In this document: positions 8,123 to 16,425 of the stretch, in pieces
How the letters are laid out: every line of letters begins with the position of its first letter
Position numbering within the stretch: position 1 is the stretch's first letter
Assembly: GCA_025964575.1 (NCBI GenBank)
Contig: JAOPYO010000471.1
Span: 1 to 64,000, forward strand
DNA from: Actinomycetes bacterium
GTDB taxonomy: Bacteria > Actinomycetota > Actinomycetes > Streptosporangiales > Streptosporangiaceae
DNA length: 64,000 bases
Reading direction: 5' to 3'
Notes under the pieces: generated by a model
What the model was told of the DNA's origin: nothing
The model's input: the letters and a program-made list of their open reading frames with translations, nothing else
The model's database searches: none
Position numbers and translations under genes: made by a program

Positions 8123-9348
8123 GTGCCGTCCCCGGTCACACCGGGGTGGACTTCGAATCCCGGGTCGACTTCGACCGGCTGCGGTCCTACCGGCTGGCGC
8201 GGGCGCGGGCGGCGCTCGAGGCCAGTGACCTGGGGGCGCTCCTGGTCTTCGACGTCAACAACATCCGGTATCTGACCAGCACGGTCATCGGTGAGTGGTC
8301 GCGGGACAAGATGACCCGCTACGCGCTGCTGACTCGCACCGGTGAGCCGATGGTGTGGGACTTCGGTTCGGCGGCGCGTCACCACCAGCTGTACGCGCCC
8401 TGGCTGGAACCGGAGAACTGCCGAGCCGGGATGCTCGGGCTGCGTGGCGCGATCCCGCCCCCGGCCGGACTGTTCGAACGGGCCGTGGCGGAGATCAAGT
8501 CGATCCTGGCGGAGCACGGTCTGGCCGGCGCGCCGGTCGGCGTGGACATCGTCGAGCCGCCGTTCCTGTTCGAGATGGAACGGGCGGGCCTGCGGATGGC
8601 CGATGGGCAGCAGGTGATGCTGGACGCCCGGCAGGTGAAGAACCCCGACGAGATCATGCTGCTGTCCCAATCCGCGGCGATGGTCGACGGCCTCTACCAC
8701 CAGATCGCCGAAGCGCTCAAGCCTGGGGTGCGGGAGAACGACATCGTCGCCCTGGCCAACCACTACCTGTACACGCACGGCTCGGACGACGTGGAGGCGA
8801 TCAACGCGGTGTCGGGGGAGCGGTGCAACCCACACCCGCACAACTTCACCGACCGGATGATCCGTCCCGGTGACACCTGCTTCTTCGACGTCATCCACTC
8901 CTACAACGGTTACCGGACCTGCTACTACCGGACCCTGAACGTGGGCTGGGCGACGCCGGCTCAGCGTGACGCGTACACCAAGGCCCGGGAGTGGATCGAC
9001 GCGTCGATCGAGCTGGTGAAACCCGGGCAGACCACCGATGTGATCGCCAGGGCGTGGCCCACGGCGACCGAGTTCGGGTTCTCCACCGAGATGGACTGCT
9101 TCGGCCTGCAGTTCGGCCACGGACTGGGCCTGGGCCTGCACGAACGGCCGATCATCAGCCGACTGAACTCGATCGAGAATCCGGCCGAGATCCGCGAGGG
9201 CATGGTGTTCGCGCTGGAGACCTACTGCCCGGCCACTGACGGGTACTCGGCCGCCCGGATCGAGGAGGAGGTCGTCGTCACCGCCGACGGCGCCCGGGTG
9301 CTCACTCGCTTCCCGGCGCAGGAACTTTTCATCGCCAACCCCTACTAG
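8119..9348 (+). CDS. M24 (pita-bread fold) enzyme, Xaa-Pro peptidase/creatinase-like, altered metal site
   Basis: A 409-residue two-domain protein. The N-terminal creatinase-like domain contains RLARARAALEASDLGALLVFDVNNIRYLT, and the C-terminal pita-bread domain begins around residue 175. Canonical M24 enzymes bind two metals through Asp, Asp, His, Glu, Glu. Here I see the first Asp (CFFDVIHSYNG), the His (FGHGLGLGLHE) and both Glu (FALETY; ARIEEEVV). The second Asp position reads RTCYYRTL, so Asp appears replaced by Cys. The substitution resembles a subfamily annotated as Xaa-Pro peptidase family and suggests a non-peptidase or mononuclear enzyme. DddP, a DMSP lyase, also belongs to M24. The start GTG overlaps the previous stop. 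It probably acts on the imported substrate or its first product (inference). Confidence 0.85.
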   Translation: MSAVPGHTGVDFESRVDFDRLRSYRLARARAALEASDLGALLVFDVNNIRYLTSTVIGEWSRDKMTRYALLTRTGEPMVWDFGSAARHHQLYAPWLEPENCRAGMLGLRGAIPPPAGLFERAVAEIKSILAEHGLAGAPVGVDIVEPPFLFEMERAGLRMADGQQVMLDARQVKNPDEIMLLSQSAAMVDGLYHQIAEALKPGVRENDIVALANHYLYTHGSDDVEAINAVSGERCNPHPHNFTDRMIRPGDTCFFDVIHSYNGYRTCYYRTLNVGWATPAQRDAYTKAREWIDASIELVKPGQTTDVIARAWPTATEFGFSTEMDCFGLQFGHGLGLGLHERPIISRLNSIENPAEIREGMVFALETYCPATDGYSAARIEEEVVVTADGARVLTRFPAQELFIANPY

Positions 9349-9372
9349 TCGAGGGAAGAGAGGCACACGAGG

Positions 9373-10386
9373 ATGACGACGACCAGTACCGAACCCTCCC
9401 GGATGGAGATGCCCGGAGAAACGCGCTTGGCGCTGTACCGGCAGATGGTGCGGATGCGCGGCATGGGGAAGCGGGCTTACGACCTGTTCCTGCAGGGCCT
9501 GGTCAAGGGGACCAGCCATCTGTCCCTCGGCCAGGAGGCCATCGCCGCCGGGTTCGGCGTGGCGATGCGACCCGACGACTACACCTTCGCCACCTACCGG
9601 GGCCACGCGCACACGCTGGCCCGCGGCGTGCCGATGATGCCGATCCTCGCCGAGCTGATGGGCCGCGCCAACGGCCTGATGGCCGGCAAGGGCGGCTCGA
9701 TGCACCTCACCTCGGTCGAGCACGGGATGATGGGCTCGTACGCGATCATCGGCGCGCACCTGCCGATCGCCGCCGGCGCGGCCTGGTCCGCGCAGTACCG
9801 AGGCACCGGGCAGGTAGCGGTCTGTTTCTTCGGTGACGGCACCACCAACATCGGGGCTTTTCACGAGGCGCTGAACTTCGCCGCGATCTGGTCGCTCCCG
9901 GTCGTGTTCGTCTGCGAGAACAACGTCTACATGGAGTACACCCGGACCTCCGACATCACCGCGGTGCCGCGGCCCGCGGCCGACCGGGCGGCGGCCTACG
10001 GCCTGCCCCCGATCGTGGTCGACGGCAACGACGCCGACGCGATGTACGAGGTCGCTGCCGCCTCGCTGGCCACGGCACGGGCGGGAGGGGGCCCCAGCCT
10101 GATCGAGGCGCTGACCTACCGGCACGGCGGCCACTCCCGGGCAGACCCGGCCAAGTACCGGCCGGCCGCCGAGGTGGAGGCGTGGCTGGCCCGGGACCCG
10201 GTGCCCGCCTACCGGGCCCGGCTGCGCAGCGTCGGCATCGCAGAGGAGGCACTCGCCGCGATCGAGACCGAGTCGGCGTCCGAGGTGGACGCGGCGACCG
10301 CGGCCGCCAAAGCGGGCCCGATGCCCGCCGCGGAGTTGGTGGAGAAGGACGTATGGGCCGACGGAGGTGCCTCATGGCGGAACTGA
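9373..10386 (+). CDS. TPP-dependent 2-oxoacid/acetoin dehydrogenase E1 component, alpha subunit
   Basis: A 337-residue E1 alpha. The thiamine diphosphate motif runs from GDGTTNIGAFHEALNF to VCENN (about residues 155-185), the usual GDG-x(~25)-NN spacing. Other family segments are GTSHLSLGQEAIAAG, TYRGHAHTLARGV and GKGGSMHLTS, and the phosphorylation-loop region is RHGGHSRADPAKYR. It most resembles the acetoin dehydrogenase/pyruvate dehydrogenase alpha group. It overlaps the beta gene by 13 bases. No E2 acyltransferase or E3 gene is present in the operon, so either E2/E3 come from elsewhere or the E1 works alone on a non-dehydrogenase reaction. Confidence 0.92.
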   Translation: MTTTSTEPSRMEMPGETRLALYRQMVRMRGMGKRAYDLFLQGLVKGTSHLSLGQEAIAAGFGVAMRPDDYTFATYRGHAHTLARGVPMMPILAELMGRANGLMAGKGGSMHLTSVEHGMMGSYAIIGAHLPIAAGAAWSAQYRGTGQVAVCFFGDGTTNIGAFHEALNFAAIWSLPVVFVCENNVYMEYTRTSDITAVPRPAADRAAAYGLPPIVVDGNDADAMYEVAAASLATARAGGGPSLIEALTYRHGGHSRADPAKYRPAAEVEAWLARDPVPAYRARLRSVGIAEEALAAIETESASEVDAATAAAKAGPMPAAELVEKDVWADGGASWRN

Positions 10387-11351
10387 CCTATCGGGACGCG
10401 GTCTCCCGCGCGATCGCCCAGGAGATGCGCCGGGACGACAGCGTGGTGTTCCTCGGCGAGGACATCGGCGCGGCCGGCGGCGTGTTCAAGGCCACCGTCG
10501 GGCTGCTGGAGGAGTTCGGGCCGCGCCGGGTGCGGGACACGCCGATCTCCGAGCAGGCCATCCTGGGCGCCGCGATGGGCGCCGCGATGACCGGGCTGCG
10601 GCCGATCGCCGAGATCATGTTCTCCGACTTCTTCGCGGTCTGCTGGGACATCGTCGCCAACGAGATCGCCAAATCCAGGTACATGACCAACGGTCAGGTG
10701 TCGTTCCCGCTGGTGATCCGGTCGGGCAACGGCGGTGGGTTGCGCTTCGGCGCCCAGCACTCCCAGGCCGTCGAGAACTGGGCCATGGCGGTACCCGGCC
10801 TGAAGGTGGTCGCGCCGTCCAACCCGGCCGACCTGATCGGCCTGTTCGCCGCGGCGGTCCGCGACCCTGACCCGGTGTTGTTCTTCGAGGCCAAGTCGTT
10901 GTATCCGGTCAAGGGCGAGGTGCCCGATGGCGAGATCGTCGAAGAGCTGGGCAAGGCCAAGGTGGTCCGCGACGGTGGCGACGTCACGATCGTCGCGCTC
11001 GCTTCAATGGTGCCGCGGGCCGTGGCCGCCGCCACGGAGCTGTCGCGCGACCACGGCATCGAGGCGGGCGTGGTCGACCTGCGCTCCCTGGTGCCACTCG
11101 ACGTCACGACGGTCCTGGGTGAGCTGGCCAAGACCGGTCGGCTGTTCACCGTGGAGGAGAACCCGCGGTTGTGCGGCTGGGGCGCCGAACTGGTGTCGAT
11201 ACTCGCCGAGGACGGGTTCACCAGCCTCGACGGCCCACTGGTGCGGATCACCACGCCACACGTGCCGCTGCCCGCCGCCGACGCACTGGAGGACGCCGCC
11301 CTGCCCAGCGTCGCCCGCATCGTCGAGACCGTCCTGAAGAACACCGACTGA
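10374..11351 (+). CDS. TPP-dependent 2-oxoacid/acetoin dehydrogenase E1 component, beta subunit
   Basis: A 325-residue E1 beta, starting at ATG 10374 inside the end of the alpha gene; a longer in-frame start at 10182 would sit wholly within the alpha gene and is rejected. Motifs are LTYRDAVSRAIAQEMRRD, VFLGEDIGAAGGVFKAT, DTPISEQAILGAAMGAA, SGNGGGLRFGAQHSQ and VDLRSLVPLDV, all typical of transketolase-like beta subunits. HSQ and the preceding glycine-rich turn belong to the active-site region. It ends with VPLPAADALEDAALP. Together with the alpha subunit it would form an alpha2beta2 enzyme. Confidence 0.93.
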   Translation: MAELTYRDAVSRAIAQEMRRDDSVVFLGEDIGAAGGVFKATVGLLEEFGPRRVRDTPISEQAILGAAMGAAMTGLRPIAEIMFSDFFAVCWDIVANEIAKSRYMTNGQVSFPLVIRSGNGGGLRFGAQHSQAVENWAMAVPGLKVVAPSNPADLIGLFAAAVRDPDPVLFFEAKSLYPVKGEVPDGEIVEELGKAKVVRDGGDVTIVALASMVPRAVAAATELSRDHGIEAGVVDLRSLVPLDVTTVLGELAKTGRLFTVEENPRLCGWGAELVSILAEDGFTSLDGPLVRITTPHVPLPAADALEDAALPSVARIVETVLKNTD

Positions 11352-11365
11352 GGGGTGCCGGCACC

Positions 11366-12820
11366 ATGACGATGAAAAGCTTGACGGAGACGGTGCCCAG
11401 AGGCCTGTACATCGGCGGCACCTGGCGCGATGCCTCCGACGACGGCCGGATCGAGGTCACCGATCCCGCCGATGGCGGGCCGATCACGGAGGTCGCCTCC
11501 GGGACCGTCGGCGACGCGCTGGACGCGGTCGCCGCGGCGCATGCCGCCTTGCCGTCGTGGCGGGGGACCCCGCCGCGTGAGCGCGGTGAGATCCTGCGCC
11601 GGGCCTTCGAGCTGATGACCGAGCGACGCGAACAGCTCGCCGAGCTGATCGTGCGGGAGAACGGCAAGGCGCTCCCCGATGCCCGATCCGAGGTGACCTA
11701 CGCCGCTGAGTTCTTCCGCTGGTATGCAGAAGAGGCGGTCCGGGCGATCGGCTCGGTGCAGACCGCGCCCAGCGGGGCCAACAAGATCCTGGTGCTGCGC
11801 CAGCCGGTCGGGGTGGCGTTGCTGATCACGCCGTGGAATTTCCCGGCCGCCATGGCCACCCGTAAGATCGCTCCGGCGCTGGCGGCGGGCTGCACGGTCA
11901 TCCTGAAGCCGGCCTCCGACACACCCCTCACCGCCCTCGCGATGGCGGAGATCCTGGAGGAATCGGGGGTGCCCGCCGGTGTCGTCAACGTCATCCCCTC
12001 CCGCCGATCCGGTGCGGTCGCCGCCGCCGTGCTCGCCGATCCGCGGGTGCGCAAACTGTCGTTCACCGGGTCCACCGAGGTCGGCCGCGTTCTGCTGGCA
12101 CAGGCGGCAGGCACCGTCGTCAACTGCTCGATGGAGCTCGGCGGCAACGCCCCGTTCCTGGTGCTCGCCGACGCCGACCTCGACCAGGCCGTGACCGGGG
12201 CGATGGTGGCCAAGATGCGCAACGGAGGTGAGGCGTGCACCGCTGCGAACCGGTTCTATGTGCACGCGTCGATCGCGGGGGAGTTCTCCCGGCGGCTCGC
12301 CGCAGCGATGGACAAACTCACCGTCGGTCCAGGGTTGGAGCCTGGGATCGACGTCGGACCGCTGGTCAACGCCGCGACCCGTGACAAGGTCGCCGAACTG
12401 GTCGACGGTGCCATCGACTCCGGTGCACGAGTACTGACCGGAGCCCGATCCGTCGACCGGCCGGGGTTCTTCTACCTGCCCACCGTTCTCTCGGACGTCC
12501 CGGCCGACGCACCCATCCTGGGCGAGGAGATTTTCGGGCCGGTGGCGCCGATCGTCCCGTTCCACACCGTCGAGGAGGCGGTGGCGCTGGCCAACGACAC
12601 CGAGTACGGCTTGGTCTCCTACCTCTATACCGCCGACCTCGGCGCCGGACTGGCCGTCTGCGAGCAACTGGAGGCCGGAATGGTCGGGCTCAACCGGCCG
12701 GTGGTCTCCGATCCGGCGGCACCGTTCGGAGGGGTCAAGCAGTCGGGAATCGGACGCGAGGGCGGCCACGACGGGCTCCTCGAGTTCACCGAAGCCAAGT
12801 ACGTCGCCGTTCAATGGTGA
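11366..12820 (+). CDS. NAD(P)-dependent aldehyde dehydrogenase, succinate-semialdehyde dehydrogenase-like
   Basis: A 484-residue aldehyde dehydrogenase that oxidises an aldehyde to its acid. It starts at ATG 11366, 14 bases after the E1 beta stop. Landmarks are PWNFPAAMATRKIAPALAAG, the cofactor turn LSFTGSTEVGR, general base Glu in MELGGNAPFL, nucleophile Cys in NGGEACTAANRF, EEIFGPVAPI and PFGGVKQSGIGREGG. The GEACTAANR stretch and overall length are closest to the succinate-semialdehyde dehydrogenase (GabD) group, but group membership does not fix the substrate. As the last gene of the operon before a strong hairpin, it probably removes a semialdehyde made by the hydroxyacid dehydrogenase or E1 enzyme. 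Confidence 0.9.
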   Translation: MTMKSLTETVPRGLYIGGTWRDASDDGRIEVTDPADGGPITEVASGTVGDALDAVAAAHAALPSWRGTPPRERGEILRRAFELMTERREQLAELIVRENGKALPDARSEVTYAAEFFRWYAEEAVRAIGSVQTAPSGANKILVLRQPVGVALLITPWNFPAAMATRKIAPALAAGCTVILKPASDTPLTALAMAEILEESGVPAGVVNVIPSRRSGAVAAAVLADPRVRKLSFTGSTEVGRVLLAQAAGTVVNCSMELGGNAPFLVLADADLDQAVTGAMVAKMRNGGEACTAANRFYVHASIAGEFSRRLAAAMDKLTVGPGLEPGIDVGPLVNAATRDKVAELVDGAIDSGARVLTGARSVDRPGFFYLPTVLSDVPADAPILGEEIFGPVAPIVPFHTVEEAVALANDTEYGLVSYLYTADLGAGLAVCEQLEAGMVGLNRPVVSDPAAPFGGVKQSGIGREGGHDGLLEFTEAKYVAVQW

Positions 12821-12831
12821 GATCGGCGTGA

Positions 12832-12864
12832 AGCCGCCCCTCGGTGTCGGGCCGAGGGGCGGCT
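12832..12864. terminator. Bidirectional terminator hairpin between the operon and proS
   Basis: AGCCGCCCCTCGG and CCGAGGGGCGGCT form a perfect 13-bp stem around the 7-base loop TGTCGGG. It lies 11 bp after the aldehyde dehydrogenase stop and 19 bp from the stop of convergent proS, so it can serve both. Confidence 0.8.
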
Positions 12865-12883
12865 CGTCGAACTCTGCAGATGA

Positions 12884-14599
12884 TCAGCTGGTGGCAGAAG
12901 TGACGAGCTTGCGCACGTGCTCGGCGGCCTCGCCGACCGGGACGACCACGGTCTCGCCGGTCTCTCTGGTGGTGATCTCGACTGTGCCGTTCGCCAGCCC
13001 GCGCGCCCCGACGGTCACCCGGTAGGGAATGCCGATGAGCTCGACGTCCTTGAACTTCGCTCCGGGTCGCTGATCCCGGTCATCGAGGATGACATCGATA
13101 CGGTCGGCGGTCAGGCGGGCGTAGAGGTCTTCGGCCGTTTGGCGGGTGGCATCGTCATCGATGTTGAGCAGGACGACGGCGACCTCGAAGGGCGCGACCT
13201 GGACGGGCCAGATGATGCCCTTGTCATCGTTGCGGGTCTCGATGATGGCGGCCATCGCCCTCTCGACTCCGATGCCGTAGCTGCCCATGATCGGGGTGAC
13301 CCGCTCGCCGCCCGCGCCGAGAACGGACACGTCGAGGGCTTCGGTGTACTTGTAGCCCAGCTTGAAGATGTGACCGACCTCGATGGTCCGGACCACATCC
13401 AATGGCTGCTCGCAGTCGGGGCAGGCTTCCCCCGCGGTGACCTCCCGCAGATCGGCCCAGCTGCCGACGGCGATGTCGCGCTCGACGTCCACGCCCCGTA
13501 GGTGGACACCGTCGATGTTCGCGCCGGTGCTCATGGCGTGGCGGCCCCGCAGCGCCTCGTCAGCGAGCACGGGGAGGCCGGTGATACCGACCGCACCCAG
13601 GCTGCCCGGAGAGGCGCCGAGCGCTTCGGTGATCTCCGCCGGATGAGCCGGCCGGGCTTCCAGGGCCCCGGTGGAATCGAGCAGCTTCTGCTCCACCAGC
13701 GCGTGGTCACCGCGCATCAGCACGAGGGTGAGCTCGCCGTCCAGCATGTACACCAGGGTCTTGATCTGCCGGTCCGCGGCGACACCGTGCTGCTGGACCA
13801 GCTCGTCGATCGTGCGCGCCGTCGGCGTGTCGAACCGCTCCGGCGCAGGGAGGCCGGCGCCGTCATCAACAGGAGCGAGAGCAGAGGTGGCCTTCTCTAC
13901 ATTGGCGGCATAGTCGCACGCCACGCACCGTACAACCAGATCCTCGCCCGCGTCGGAGGGGCACATGAACTCCACCGACGCGCTGCCACCCATGCTGCCG
14001 CTGGAGGCCTGGACCGGGATCGCCGGAATGCCGAGCCGGGTGAAGATCCGGGTGTACGCCTCGTAGTGCCGGTCGAACGCATCGTCCAGACCGGCGGGGT
14101 CGGCGTTGAAGCTGTAGGAGTCCTTCATCGTGAACTCCCGGACCCGGATCAGCCCGCTCTTGGGGCGCGGCTCGTCCCGGAATTTGGTCTGGAACTGGTA
14201 CCAGATCTGTGGAAGATCCCGGTATGAGCTGAGTTCCTGGGCCAGCGTGGTGAAGATCTCCTCATGCGTCATACCCAGCGCGATCTCCGCGCCCTTCCGG
14301 TCACGCAGGCGGAACATCTCCTCGCCCATGACGTTCCAGCGTCCGCTCTTGTGCCAGATCTCGGCCGGATGCATGGCCGGCAGAAGGAACTCCTGCGCGC
14401 CGATCCGGGTCATTTCCTCACGGATGACGTCGATGATCTTGGCTCGGACCCGTACGGCCAACGGTAGCAGCGAGTAATGGCCGGACATCAGCTGCCGGAT
14501 GAACCCCGCCCGGACCAGCAGCCGGTGGCTGACCGCATCGGCATCCGCGGGGAACTCCCGGAGCGTGGGCGTGTACAGCTGGGACCAGCGCATCGGCAT
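12884..14599 (-). CDS. proS: Prolyl-tRNA synthetase
   Basis: Charges tRNA-Pro. It is a bacterial-type ProRS of about 571 residues. The N-terminus reads MRWSQLYTPTLREFPADADAVSHRLLVRAGFIRQ. Class II catalytic segments include LLPAMHPAEIWHKSGRW and FRDEPRPKSGLIRVREFTMKDSYSF. An inserted YbaK-like editing domain occupies roughly residues 225-400 (VQQHGVAADRQIKTLVYMLDGE; MSTGANIDGVHLRGV). Motif 3 is in GSYGIGVERAMAAIIE, and the anticodon domain carries VILDDRDQRPGAKFKDVELIG. The start is taken as ATG 14599; ATG 14593 is equally possible because the ribosome site is weak, and a further upstream ATG at 14674 has a low-complexity leader unlike the family. Confidence 0.95.
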   Translation of the reverse strand: MPMRWSQLYTPTLREFPADADAVSHRLLVRAGFIRQLMSGHYSLLPLAVRVRAKIIDVIREEMTRIGAQEFLLPAMHPAEIWHKSGRWNVMGEEMFRLRDRKGAEIALGMTHEEIFTTLAQELSSYRDLPQIWYQFQTKFRDEPRPKSGLIRVREFTMKDSYSFNADPAGLDDAFDRHYEAYTRIFTRLGIPAIPVQASSGSMGGSASVEFMCPSDAGEDLVVRCVACDYAANVEKATSALAPVDDGAGLPAPERFDTPTARTIDELVQQHGVAADRQIKTLVYMLDGELTLVLMRGDHALVEQKLLDSTGALEARPAHPAEITEALGASPGSLGAVGITGLPVLADEALRGRHAMSTGANIDGVHLRGVDVERDIAVGSWADLREVTAGEACPDCEQPLDVVRTIEVGHIFKLGYKYTEALDVSVLGAGGERVTPIMGSYGIGVERAMAAIIETRNDDKGIIWPVQVAPFEVAVVLLNIDDDATRQTAEDLYARLTADRIDVILDDRDQRPGAKFKDVELIGIPYRVTVGARGLANGTVEITTRETGETVVVPVGEAAEHVRKLVTSATS

Positions 14600-14787
14600 C
14601 GACCAAACGTCTCGGAACCTGGTGGGGTGCCGCGCCTGACGCAACGCGAGAGGCCACGGCGGTAGAGAACGCATTGTAGGCGGTCACCTTGGTATGGCGC
14701 GTTGGTTGCGTGATCCCACTCAGCTCGCGGTTTCGGCGCCCGGGGTAGAAGTCCACCCCGGACGCAGTCAGATGCGGATGGCTGGCT

Positions 14788-15720
14788 TCAGCAACCCTTG
14801 TTGAGCAGGGCGTTGTAGCCGCCGTTCGACGACTTCGGCGGCTTCGCGTCCACCCAGAGCCGGACCTGCCCGGGGGCCAGCGGGTCCGCGTCCCTGACGA
14901 ACCAGCTGCCCGGGATCTTGTCACGGCCCAGATTCTTGCCGTAGAGGCTGCCGTCGGCCTGGACCTCGTCGACGTGGAATTCGGGTACGGTCACGTGACG
15001 CTTCCCGATCTTGGCCAGTGCCGCATCGACGGTGAGGCCGCGAACCGCGACGCAGTGCAGCGCCTCTCCGGGAGCGAACGCGCTGGCAGTGGTGCTGAAC
15101 TGCTCGCCTGGCCGGGCAGCGCGCCCGAAGACGATCTGGGCCTGGTTCCGGTAACCCACCGGGATGCGCAGACCGACAGCGCAGATGTCTCCTCCGCCGC
15201 CGCTCACACACCTGCCCTTGGCGGTGATCGGTTCGATCTTCCGCTTGTCCGGCCCAGCCTCATCGCCCTGCATCACGAGGGTGCCCACGATCGACGGTGA
15301 CGCGGGGACCAGCCGGAGACCGATCTTCATGCCGTGGGCGGCGAACTCCTTCTGGTAGCGCTTTGGGTCGGCCAGCGGGTCTTTGATCCGGACCTCGAGG
15401 TACCTGCCCTTAGTGATGAAGCTGAGAGCGGCGGCGGGTTGGAAATTGGGCGCGATCACGGGCGTGGATCCGCCGGAAGTCCTGGCACCGGGCTGGGTGA
15501 GCACGGCGACCGCCACGGCGGCCATGGCTCCGGCGAGCCCGATCGCCAGCGGGATGCTGATGATCCGGCGGCGCCGGACGGGCCGTACGGTGGGGGCGTC
15601 GTCGGGGGAGGTCGCCATGATCCGGCGAGCCAGGTCGCCGGGGTCGCTCACCGGGCGGGCGGCGTCGGCGTCGGAGATCGGTGAGATGCGGGCGATCAGG
15701 CTGTCGAGGTCGTGTCTCAT
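14788..15720 (-). CDS. Single-pass membrane protein, putative anti-sigma partner of the adjacent ECF factor
   Basis: A 310-residue protein. A cytoplasmic segment of about 50 residues contains a conserved-looking start (RHDLDSLIARISPISDADAARPV). One membrane helix follows (about residues 53-75, ISIPLAIGLAGAMAAVAVAVL), then a large extracytoplasmic domain with at least four cysteines (GRCVSGGGGDIC, EALHCVAV and the C-terminal NKGC). The start overlaps the sigma-factor stop (ATGA), so the two are coupled, the usual arrangement for an ECF sigma and its membrane-bound regulator. I see no zinc-binding anti-sigma motif (HxxxCxxC), so the anti-sigma role rests on context. The external cysteines could form disulfides and sense an envelope condition. 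Confidence 0.65.
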   Translation of the reverse strand: MRHDLDSLIARISPISDADAARPVSDPGDLARRIMATSPDDAPTVRPVRRRRIISIPLAIGLAGAMAAVAVAVLTQPGARTSGGSTPVIAPNFQPAAALSFITKGRYLEVRIKDPLADPKRYQKEFAAHGMKIGLRLVPASPSIVGTLVMQGDEAGPDKRKIEPITAKGRCVSGGGGDICAVGLRIPVGYRNQAQIVFGRAARPGEQFSTTASAFAPGEALHCVAVRGLTVDAALAKIGKRHVTVPEFHVDEVQADGSLYGKNLGRDKIPGSWFVRDADPLAPGQVRLWVDAKPPKSSNGGYNALLNKGC

Positions 15721-16310
15721 GCGCGTTCTCCGTTCGTGGCAGGGGCAGGCGTGCGGATCAACTGGGATTGCGGAAACGCGGCGTCGTGGCGTTCCAGTTC
15801 GCGGGCGAACCGGCGGCGAGCCCGGTACAGCCTGATGCGTACGGCGTTGCGTGAGCAGCCCAGCACCGTGGCGATCTCACCGTGGTCCAGTCCCTCCCAG
15901 CCGACCAGGGCCAGCAGTTCGCGGTCGCCCTCGGGAAGGTCACCGAACGCGGCCGCGATGGCCGGCAGGTCGCTGCTCTGGTGCCCCGGGGGGCGGTGGA
16001 CCGCCGCAGCCAGTTCCACGCGCAACTCCGCCCCGAGATCGGCGGCCAACACCGATCGGCGCCTCTCCCCGCGATGGTGGTTGGCGAGCACCCGCCGGGC
16101 GACCCCGTAGAGCCACAGGCGGGCCTCGCCGCCGCGCGGGAGGTCGTCCAGGCGCCGCCATGCGGTCAGGAAGGTCTCGGCGATGACGTCTGCGGCGTCA
16201 TGCGAGTTGTCTGTGCGGCGCCGTACATAGCCCAGGATCCGGTCGTGGTCGGCCGCATAGACCTCCTCGAACCGGAGGCGTCTCTCCTCGGGCGTGGGGG
16301 GTGGGTGCAT
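15717..16310 (-). CDS. ECF-type RNA polymerase sigma factor
   Basis: A 198-residue sigma-70 family factor of the extracytoplasmic type. Region 2 is seen as YAADHDRILGYVRRRTDNSHDAADVIAETFLTAWRRL and LWLYGVARRVLANHHRG (about residues 17-90). Region 4 is LPEGDRELLALVGWEGLDHGEIATVLGCSRNAVRIRLYRARRRF (about 125-170), with the helix-turn-helix in its second half. It starts at ATG 16310, which has AAGGAGAGGG upstream; a longer frame from 16373 is less likely. It is coupled to the membrane partner by a 4-base overlap. The gene probably regulates its own promoter, but no site could be fixed. Confidence 0.92.
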   Translation of the reverse strand: MHPPPTPEERRLRFEEVYAADHDRILGYVRRRTDNSHDAADVIAETFLTAWRRLDDLPRGGEARLWLYGVARRVLANHHRGERRRSVLAADLGAELRVELAAAVHRPPGHQSSDLPAIAAAFGDLPEGDRELLALVGWEGLDHGEIATVLGCSRNAVRIRLYRARRRFARELERHDAAFPQSQLIRTPAPATNGERA

Positions 16311-16425
16311 CGAGCCCTCTCCTTTTCGGCGCACGCCGCATCGGGCGTGACACGTTGGCCGGACACCCACCACATGTCCGCACCTCCCGGATCATTTCGT
16401 CCCGATGAAAAGCGAAAACCGCGCA

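Noticed and set aside
7993-10134. A 713-codon antisense gene on the minus strand
   Set aside because: It is a shadow of the well-supported M24 and E1 alpha genes on the plus strand; its translation is low-complexity Arg/Gly/His-rich and matches no family.
9373-11351. Complete pyruvate dehydrogenase complex operon
   Set aside because: Neither an E2 acyltransferase with lipoyl domain nor an E3 flavoprotein gene is present.
10694-12814. A 706-codon antisense gene opposite E1 beta and the aldehyde dehydrogenase
   Set aside because: Same reason: complementary-strand frame of high-GC coding DNA, with no domain signal.
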